From Serilophus lunatus (taxonomy: Eukaryota > Chordata > Aves > Passeriformes > Eurylaimidae): a stretch of 64,000 nt of DNA. Below are positions 1 through 64,000 of the stretch, one piece after another. The stretch's first letter is position 1. Every line of letters starts with the position of its first letter. The stretch is taken from NCBI GenBank assembly GCA_013399895.1, contig VXBA01003121.1:806417-870416 (forward strand). The letters are read 5' to 3'. The position numbers and the translations under genes are program-made. A model generated the notes under the pieces. That model searched no databases, was not told where the DNA came from, and saw nothing but the letters and a program-made list of their open reading frames with translations.

Positions 1-2439
1 TATACTTTTAATTTTTATTTTAAAAGGAATTGGTGGTTTATTTCCAAATATTTGTGAGGCTATCACTACCAGTAGGGCCTCTGGGTTACGTTTCCACCCT
101 GGGTTCCCCTTGCCACACTAACAGAGGCCTGGATTTGCATATGAGAGTGAACTGTGATTTTGGTGGATGAAAGCAAAAGAAGGGAGACAGCTGTGGAAAA
201 TCCACAGGGCAAATAGGAAAAAAGGCTTCTGCATCTCAAACCTACTAATGTTTAATTTACAAGAAAGGACCATACACAGAATTATCATCATGCGATAAAT
301 TGCAGATTAGTGAAGCATCCCATTTCTCCTTTGATCATTTCACTCATTCTCTGCTCTGGAGTCCATTGCCATAGGAATTATGCTCAGAGTACCAAACAGA
401 AGAGGCTGGTATTAAAATAACAAATTTTCCAGAAAATTTCCTTCTTTTGCCCTCAACTATGGAGACAAAGTGTGCCCTTATGAAAAAACAAGTGATAGTT
501 TATCAAGTAGGCAAGCAGATAGCCAACCAAACTAAAGTGGTATTTTTCTAGACCAATGTCATTGTTTTTTATGAAAAAAATCCTATGCTAGATTATATAA
601 GAGATGAAATTTGCTCAGGTTGTGTTGGGTGCCAAGGTAGGTCTATGGAGTGTTGCAAACTCACAATGGAAGCTTTCCCCAAGGAAATGCTTCTTGATCC
701 AAGCAGGTTTGCAAAACCTGCTCCTCTATTAAAGCTCTACAAAAAACCAGCTTCCTCACAGGTAGACAAAGTTTTCTCTAAACCAAAGAGAGAAGGAAGT
801 ACAATGACTTCTCACCAGAGAGAAAATGACACAAAAACCTTGTCTGGCTCCTTACTTGGTAACAGATTGATTTCTCTCACCTCCATCCAGGAGATTGGCC
901 CAGTAAATAACCCTGAATCCTTGCAGAATTCCATTCAGAGTCTCCTTTGCCAGTGTTGACCAAGAAATAGAGATGGTTTCTGGTGATGTGGCAGTGGCTT
1001 GCACATTCCCTGGAGGGCAGCTGGGCACTGGAATAAAAAATTCACCATTTTAACATAATGAATACAACTCAATATTTACCTTTTTGCTACCCTTTATATT
1101 CACTGCTATCCCAGCACACATTATTTAATTATCACTGTTAACAATGCAAGCACTTCATTCTTGCTACAATCCACATGTTTCTGCAAGTCCAGCTGTTGTC
1201 CCTGGAATGATTTTTGATGTACTGCTTCTTCACCTGCTGACTAGTCTTTTAATAGCCGTTCACTGACATTTAGAGGAACTGAAAAAAGTCAATCTGAGGC
1301 ATTTTATTTGGCCATTTAGTGTCAAAGCAACACAGCAGTATTAATATTTTGTATTACTTTGAAAGCTAGTGGCATCCTTAATTCCAAGAGGGACACATAA
1401 TTGAGTGACAACAAAAAAAGTATTTTCCTGTGTGAGCATACTGACTTCTGAGGTCTTAAAGAGATCTGTCTAGGCCTAGAAACACTTAGAGTAAATAAAA
1501 CCCACCAGGCTTCCATGAAGCATCTTCCTCAAAGTCTGTAGCTCCCAAGAATTTCAGGGGTGTGATACTGCATTTTTCCATGTAAAAGGTCAGATTCCAG
1601 ACTGGCACTGACTTCAGTACAATGATGCCAACTTACAGGAGCTGAATATCTGACCTATACTACCTTTAGGATTAGTATTTGCTTTTATAGTCCTCTAAAA
1701 TATTGGACTTTTTTTGGATATACAATCATCCTCTTTTTCCACTAGAGGACTCCCTCTCATTGTTTGAGAAGTACTTTTATGCAGTTGGAAAAAAAACCCA
1801 ACCACCTAAATTGTTCCTTGGATTACACAGACTGAATTTTGCCTGAAACAGTGACTATTTTTCTCCTCTTGTGTTGGGTATCTTAGAAAAACACCATACA
1901 CATATTTTAGACTGACAAGAGAAGGGATTGTGCAGGACAAGAGCTCTAGTTACACAGCAGCTACATTTGAGAACAAAAGAAAACCAACAAAATTAACAGT
2001 ATTGCTTCACCTCTCAGGATTTCACTACTCAGCATCTCAGAAATATGATGAGATCACTCACTATGGAGCTGTGATGAGACCACAAAATTTGCAGATATAT
2101 AAACACTGCTGGTCTTAGTATCATACACAGCAGGATTTATTGCATTAGTACAGTTGTTTTTATTTATCTGGATGATTTTGCATCTCTTGTATGAAAATGA
2201 CACAAGTTCATTGGCTGGGCTTTTCCAATCCAGATGTTTAGTGTATTTTACAGCTCTAAAACCTAGTCTTCTATTATCTCCACTATAAAACCCACTAATC
2301 AAACAACAAATGTAGCAAGGTAAAAAGATATAAAATTATATAATAATACATATATAATAATATATAATAATACATATAATACATAATAATAACATATAAT
2401 AATAATGCATCCCATGGCAGCTGTTTGCCAAGGACTCAC
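1..2439 (-). other. DSCAM: DSCAM intron downstream of FN2 (partial)
   Basis: Start of the phase-1 intron after FN2, beginning with donor GTGAGTCC at 2439. It contains an AT-rich repeat at 2328-2406. I saw no next exon (FN3) in these 2.4 kb, and the 585-959 open frame has no recognisable homology or splice context. Confidence 0.85.
2328..2406 (+). repeat. AT-rich (ATAATA/ATATA) simple repeat
   Basis: About 80 bp of degenerate ATATAATAATACATA-like repeats, starting 33 bp inside the intron after the FN2 exon donor. Confidence 0.9.
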
Positions 2440-57437
<54,998 letters not shown>

Positions 57438-60400
57438 CTGTGGGAGGAAGCAAAGGGAACCATGAGATTTTGGGCAACTTATTAAGTATCTCAAAATGGC
57501 ACACCAGCCAAACACAGAGGCATCAAATTTCATAGCAGAAACAATTAATTAAAAACATTTTTGATGATTCAATGACATAGTACAGTTGGTTTTACCAGAG
57601 TATTTACTTTCTGTGCACAATCTCAATGTATTTCTTGCCAGGCATGACAAAAACATTGGTCTTTATAGGATGCAAAAGCAAGTTTATAAAATCTCTCCAT
57701 ATGAGAGATTAAAGATGAAGTAATAGAAAAATCATGCTTGGCCAGAAAATAAATGGTTTCTAACAAAGTCATAGGTTTTTCAGATGTATAAGAACAACTG
57801 ATTTTTTTGGGGTTTGCTTTTTAAAACAGTGAATTAGTAAACTAGCAAACTAGGAAAAAAAATAAATTATGTGAAGTAAATAACCTTAAAATATAATGCT
57901 TTTAGTAGCAATGAAATCACTTCTTATTAAAATAAGGGTGTCTGAACCATAACTTCTGATAGGACTTCTCTTTCCAAGTGCTTGCATTAAGTTGAAGAGC
58001 AGTCTTACCTCAGTGCATCAATGTGTACATATTATTAGGCTTATTCCAAGGTAATATAAAACCACTGCAGTAAGTCTTCCACTAAATAGGTAAATGTGTA
58101 TCTACTTATACATAAATAAAATAAAAAGCTGCTGATCTCAAGGAAAAGCTCTACGTGTTCCAAATACAGCTACACAGCAAAGAAAAGATTTTGTGACAAT
58201 GTTAGAACAACAGCTTACCACAAAGACCTGATTCCAAATGTCAAATTTTCAATAAAACCTACTAATTTGACAAGTTTGAAAGAAAAGCTGAAATTTGTGA
58301 AGAACATGGAAAGTTCCACAGAATTTCTAGAATATTAAAAGTGCTTAATGGTTGTATTAAAGTCAGTTAAGGTCAAAGATTTTTGTTGACCTCCTGTGCT
58401 TTGGCTCGGAACATGAAGAAATAAATATCTGAGACAAATAAATTAAATTATTTGTGTCCTTATCCCATGTTTTTGTCATTTCTTACAGCGCCACAGAGAA
58501 GATGAAGCAAGGAGACTAAGCGTGTGACAGATTTTTTCTTCTCAAATAACTTTGCTTTTTGAAATGTACTTGAGTACAGCATCACACCAAGATCTGATGG
58601 AGCAAAAGAGAAATCCTAGCAATTCCTTGCTTTCCTTGCCCATCACAGCATAAGCAGCCTCAAGGATTCACAGCTCTGCAGGTCCAGCCAGTCCTGATTT
58701 TGAAATTTGAGGTAGATAGAACAAGAGGACGCAGCCATCCTTCCTTGCTCTGACCCAAAACCCCACCAGATCCCACTAACTGCCTGTCCAGAAGTGCCAG
58801 AATTTAAGAAAAGAATTATGGGAGAATTATGTAGCACAAGAAAACACAGAGCAGCACAAAAGGGGACCTCAGCACAGTGAATTTTTACCCTGGGCCTGAA
58901 ACAGCTCTTACTGGCCATGAACATCATCAGAGCTTATCATAAGAAACCCAGTGCAGCAGACCCACAGCAGAAGCACCAATGCTGTAACATATGGCTCTGA
59001 CGTTTTTTTCAGTATAAACATTCTCCTGGTTTATGCAAATAGCACCTCCCATTATGCCAGAGAGGCCCAGGCTCTCCTTAAGGAGAAACTGGAGCTGCCA
59101 GTGTTGGTATGGACAGGACTGCTAAAAGATGAAGGTATGCAGACATTTTCTCTGTCCTTCCAATAGCTTGAGCCTTCCTCCCTATGCCTCCCTAATCCAG
59201 ACTCTCCTCTGACTTTCTCTTTCCACAGTCATGCATCCAACTGCTTTTTTTGTTGTTGTTTTTTTACAACAATCCTCTGGAGGGTAAATAATTCCCCTAA
59301 CTGGACGTTTTCCCTGTTAAATCCTGTAACTATAATGCAAAGCTGTGCTTTTCTTAACTGTACAGGAATGCTCCAGTGCTGTTTGGAACATGGCAAGAGG
59401 AGATGGAAGGAAGTAACAGCAACAGAGGCAAGACATATCTTTGTATTAGAAAATATATTTACTGCTGACAAACCTTTTGGCTTTCCAAAATGCTGCCACA
59501 CTGACAAACATTTATCACACGTTATGTTAATTCATGATAGGGAAGCATCAAACATGAATTCCTGGTAACAACAGCTCTGAGCAATCACCCATCCTGTTCT
59601 AATTATCTGCTCAGGGAAGGCATTTGCTTCAGTAGCTCCTTTCTCACTGTTCTGTGTTCATTTTATCCCCAAATACAAAATTACTTATTTTCCAAAGCAG
59701 GTGAAAAGCACAGTTTGTTGCACAAATAGATTTGATTTTCTACGACTCAGCACGGTGGCATCAGCTTGTTTCACCTCGGTAGCTGTGAGTAAATTTCTAT
59801 TTGCAACTTCTGAAAAATCAATTACAAGCTGCTTATGCATAAAGAGGGATAAAAAACCAACACAAAACACAAATTCAGCTTGGTAGTATCAGTCTTACAG
59901 GTGAATGATTACAAATGATGCAATGGAGTGACTGATAATTATTCGCCTCTTCTACCCCTGAGGAGTGGGAAGAGGATAATGTCTTTTAAAATCTGTTTTT
60001 CAATACAAAACTTCTGTAACTTGTTTTATTTCCCTTCTCTCTGAGAAATATTTTCTTTATATTCTTCATTTGCTATGGATGTCAGTAGCAAGAAGTGATA
60101 ATTTTTCAGGAAACAATTTTATTAAATGAGCAGGCACATGCGGAAAGTTCTGGAAAAGTTAAGCAAGCCTGCTTAGTATGGAATGCAGGCAAACAGCCTT
60201 TGAAATACTATTTGCATTAAAGTTATCTGCTAAAATACACTTTTTGTCTAAAGCCATTGTTGTATACAGAAAAAAAATGGATGGATGCCAAGTGTAAATG
60301 TTCTTTGAGCATTCCTATGAAAATTCATCCTTCCACATCTTTATGGAACTCATGTGGATGTCCCTGATGTGTTGTGTCCTTAATTCTGGCAAGCTCTCAA

Positions 60401-61765
60401 CAGGGCTTTTGATCATATTGATATCACTGGATTCTGAGTATATATAAAGTGTATATTTTTTGCTCAGATATTCTTGGTAGTCTCAGTTTTAATCATTACT
60501 TTCAATATAGAATGATACCAGAATGGCAACTGTAGAAATTAAATTTTGCTATATAGCTTCAGAAACAGGTGTATCATTAGGAATCAAATGACTTTCTTGT
60601 TCTACTCCATAAACGAAGTGTTTCACCCTTTTTTGGCAAAACCTCAGCCCACACCCACTAGTAGTCTATTTTCAGTAGAGCTTTGGCCTCCCTTCAGCTT
60701 TGGCCTTCCCTCCTACTTTTAAAAATGCCAACTGCTGCTGGTTTTGAAGACATGAACCTTTGACACTTAGTCTTCAGATTGCCAATAGAAGTCAGTAAAG
60801 ATGCTACAGCAAAATAAAATGACTCATTCAATGACCTTTCAATTGTTTCTGTATTGCTGTCTAGGTAAAGCCACAGGATTTTTCTTCTTATATAAATGAT
60901 TAAAAAGCAAACAAAGGAGACCTTTACATTTAACTTCCTCCTTGCTAGTTTGCTTCTCAATTTTATTTCAAATTAATAACTCATCCTGTGCTATGCAGCA
61001 CGGAGCACAATGCTGGTAACTACTTGATGTAGATTTGATATTTAGCTTTAGATGATAAACCTACATTCATTTTTTCATTATCTTTCAGGAGTTCATTAGC
61101 CCTTAAAGAATATATGCTTCGTGAGAACTGAACAAGGGTAATTTGTCTGATATGCTTGAGTTAATGGAAAAAAGTGAACAATTAGTTCTCCTTCTCTCTC
61201 TTTAGTTCAAAAGGTGTGGGACCCCTTTGCTCCTTTAGAAGTTAAACACTGAAATATCTCATAAATATGACTGAACAGTTCTACTTTTATATCATACTTG
61301 TCTCAGCAGCACAGTTCCTTGAGCCTGCAAAGGAGGGCATTTAAAATGTTTTAACAGTGAGTTTCTGCCAGGCTCTCTCATTTAATGCAGCCCACGGATC
61401 TGTAACGAGAAATGAACTGTTGAATTGTTTAGGGTAAGAGCAAGAAGTTGACAGATGCAAACTATTTAATGGCTGAACTCAAAGGACCTAGAAAAGGTAT
61501 TTAAGTCAATATTATGATTAGCAGTCTCAGGATCTCACTAAGGGAAAACAAAGGATGAGAGCTATCAGAGTAGGATATTGAAGATAGTGCCATTTTAAGG
61601 GAAGGAAAATGCTTTTAGTATCTCCTTGTGTGAAACAATCCTGAAAAAATGATAAAATACGAGTTGGTACCCTAAGAAGATACTGCTTGCCAGTATTGTT
61701 GCTGCTCTCAAAGAATGACTTTGCAATCTACTAACAAAAGTCAATTTACAAGTCATACGAAAATT

Positions 61766-62150
61766 CACAGAATCATAGAATGGCAGGGTCACCTTCCTCT
61801 AGACAAGGTTGCTCAGAGCCCAGTCCAAGCTGGCCTTGGACACTTCCAGGGATGAGGCAGCCACAGCTTCTCTGGGCACCCTGTGCCAGGGCCTCCCCAC
61901 CTTCACAGGGAAGAGTTTATCCCTCACTGCTTTTGATGCAGCCCAGGACATGGTTGGCACACATGGCCAGTTCATGTCCAGCCTCTCCCCCACCAGCACC
62001 CCCAAATCCTTCTCAGGGCTGTCCTCCATTTGTTCACTCCCAGCCCCTGTTGGTACCAGGGGTTTTCCTCACCCAGGTGCAGCATTTTGCACTTCACCAT
62101 GTTAAACCTCATGAGATCCCCATGGCCCCACATCAGTTTTCTGATTTGTT
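61766..62150 (-). mobile_element. Internally deleted CR1 LINE fragment
   Basis: About 385 bp, reverse orientation. The 3' end CACAGAATCATAGAATGG is followed directly by TCTAGACAAGGTTGCTCAGA, lacking the usual intervening bases. AAGAGTTTATCCCTC is joined to TTGATGCAGCCCAGGACATG, skipping several hundred bases seen in the 37205 copy. The remainder reads through CACCCAGGTGCAGCATTTTG. Confidence 0.88.
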
Positions 62151-63736
62151 TGCTCTGTGTAAATTCAAGAATCCATTTTATCTGTGCTTTATGCCAGGGA
62201 GCAGATGATAAACTCTCACACTCCACTCTGGAGAGCAATTCTGAAGTCTCCTAACATGAGCTCCTCTGGTGGGCTACTGGAGTGAGTTAAGAAATAATCT
62301 ATGGCATTGGCCCAGAATATGATGTTTCATTTTTACTTGGAATATTTGTACTTCACATTTAGATCATACTGTCAAAATGATGGAAGAAATTTAATCAGCC
62401 AAAGCAACCATTGATGTATTAATGAATGAGATCATTAAACGCTGTACTTTAGCGAAGATGAACAGTTATTAAATTTGGTCATTGGACCTAAGGGGTCGAT
62501 TTAGCTGGTTTAGTGAAACCATTTGCTATGCAAGTTCAAGAAAAAAGATGTGCTTTTGCAAAATGAGACTGTGCTCAGTGTTTTGTGTTGAACAGGTTTG
62601 TCTAATGAGAGCATTAAATAGGAAGTGAATCTTTTAAGAGTCATCTTTGAAGCTGCAGTGTAAACACTAGCAAAGAAAGTACACGAGTTTTGACACCAGC
62701 CGTGACCATAAATCTTCCCTCCCTGCTTTTCTGTCACCAACTGCATCACAACAGAACCACCACCAAGCATCAAAAGGCAGACAGACACTCAATTCCTATC
62801 AGGAAGATTCAAGGCTCGGGGACTCCTCATTGGTTGCCTAACTAGCTAATGATATTAGTCACTCCTGGCAAGCACAAAATGAAAACACATTTTCATTTAA
62901 TGTACTAAATGAATTATGGGAGGTTATTAGGTATTTAAAGACCTTATCTCAATTTTCACTTATGATGTGTTCACTAACAGGAGTTATAAAATCATGATTT
63001 ATGCCCACACTACAATCTTTGAATTCTCTTTCATGGTAGTATCAGAAAGATTTTGAACACATAATACATTTAAGAGCTGTTTCTTTTTGGTTACCAATTA
63101 AAGTCCGTTTCACTCCTTTTTATTTCATAATTACTTCATTCCCATTTTAGGAAACCCTACAGAAATTAATAACACATGATAAAGTGTATATAGATTTTTA
63201 ATCACTCTTTAGAAGACAGTCCTAATGAGTAAAGCCTTAATTAATTCCTCGTGATGGTATAAGTAGTTGACAGAGAAGATATTTTTCTAATTCCGGTGTA
63301 TGGCTCTCATGACAGGATCCTATTCTTTTCTGTTTCTTAATAGCATGCCTAGAAAACCAAGAGTGTGCCAAGAAATAAAGTTAAAATAATAATAATTTAT
63401 GATGTTTTGAGAAACCCTTCTAGCTTGCAATTTTTAATGCACTTCCAGAGGAACTGCAAGGCAGGATCTGGATTTTGAGGAGGAAATCCTTGTCTTCATT
63501 CATCTCGACTTCTACCTGCAGTCCATAAATATAGTGAACAGGGTTTGCTTCTCCTGAGGCTAATCAAGAGCGTTTAAAAGATTTTCCAATAACATTATGA
63601 CTTATCAAGCCTGCTTTTCCGTGGATTTGTATCCCATGTTCGATCGGAGATTCCATTTGGAGCACTTTTTGTGTTTGCAGTTTGCCTGTGTAGATTCTGT
63701 CATACCTAGTGTTACACTCAGCAATGCTAACTTATT

Positions 63737-63778
63737 AATAACCTCTTATCAATAACCTCTTATCAATCATCTCTTTTC
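63737..63778 (+). repeat. 14 bp tandem repeat, 3 copies
   Basis: Units AATAACCTCTTATC at 63737-63750 and 63751-63764 are identical; a third, AATCATCTCTTTTC at 63765-63778, has diverged. Confidence 0.85.
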
Positions 63779-64000
63779 ATTAAGGTCGTAGACTTTTAGC
63801 TCCACTAGAGGTGTTTCCCCCTCTTCTGATTTACCAAAACCTGATCAATAATTTGTGGAGAGAAGCAGGGACAGATCTGTCTCCAGAACATTCGACTCTG
63901 TCTCATTTCCAGGTTGCAGAGAAAACTGAGGTTCCTCTCAGATCTTCTTACCCAGATGCTCAAAAGCTTTATCTTCTCACTTCCTCTCAGCTGGTGCCTT

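Larger units (their letters stand above)
57438..64000 (-). other. DSCAM: DSCAM intron upstream of Ig8 (partial)
   Basis: At least 6.6 kb of intron. I found no exon for the preceding Ig domain, which must lie beyond 64000. It holds one internally deleted CR1 copy at 61766-62150 and a short 14 bp tandem repeat at 63737-63778. The rest is unique-looking AT-rich sequence with no supported gene. Confidence 0.85.

Noticed and set aside
585..959. A 124 codon plus-strand frame with several cysteines near its start
   Set aside because: No recognisable family, no promoter or splice signal, and it is antisense to a DSCAM intron.
61780..62208. A 142 codon plus-strand frame, proline- and serine-rich
   Set aside because: Antisense read of the minus-strand CR1 copy.

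Overview
The window reads as vertebrate, almost certainly avian, nuclear DNA. It is dominated by introns and carries many truncated CR1 LINE fragments with the bird-type 3' end (a run of ATTCTGTGATTCT-like repeats and the 'TGGAAGTGTTCAAGGCCAGGCTGGATGG' type of core). There are no operons, CRISPR arrays, insertion sequences or recognisable RNA genes. I cannot name the species.

One protein-coding gene is present, on the minus strand, and it runs off both ends of the window. It is DSCAM (Down syndrome cell adhesion molecule), a neuronal immunoglobulin-superfamily adhesion receptor. Eight coding exons can be placed to the base with GT-AG junctions. In gene order they are 57437-57318, 53885-53712, 20351-20155, 16805-16709, 15315-15187, 11187-11020, 7342-7272 and 2680-2440. 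Joined, they give one uninterrupted frame of about 400 codons for Ig8, Ig9, fibronectin type III domain 1 (FN1) and FN2. Each domain is split over two exons and every domain border is a phase-1 intron. The sequence is much closer to DSCAM than to its paralogue DSCAML1.

Layout: 64000-57438 is upstream intron; 57437-53712 is Ig8; 53711-20352 is a single 33.4 kb intron holding most of the CR1 copies, a 118 bp perfect GATA microsatellite and AT-rich tracts; 20351-16709 is Ig9, whose internal intron contains a 551 bp N gap with duplicated flanks (a probable assembly error); 15315-11020 is FN1, with a GC-rich patch in its intron; 7342-2440 is FN2; 2439-1 is downstream intron.

I found no undescribed biological system. 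The points most worth a second look are the false-duplication signature at the gap, the AT-rich repeat next to the last donor (its read-through would encode a hydrophobic tail), the strictly modular exon phases, the GC-driven lysine-to-arginine changes in FN1, and a few repeat-free stretches that could be regulatory.
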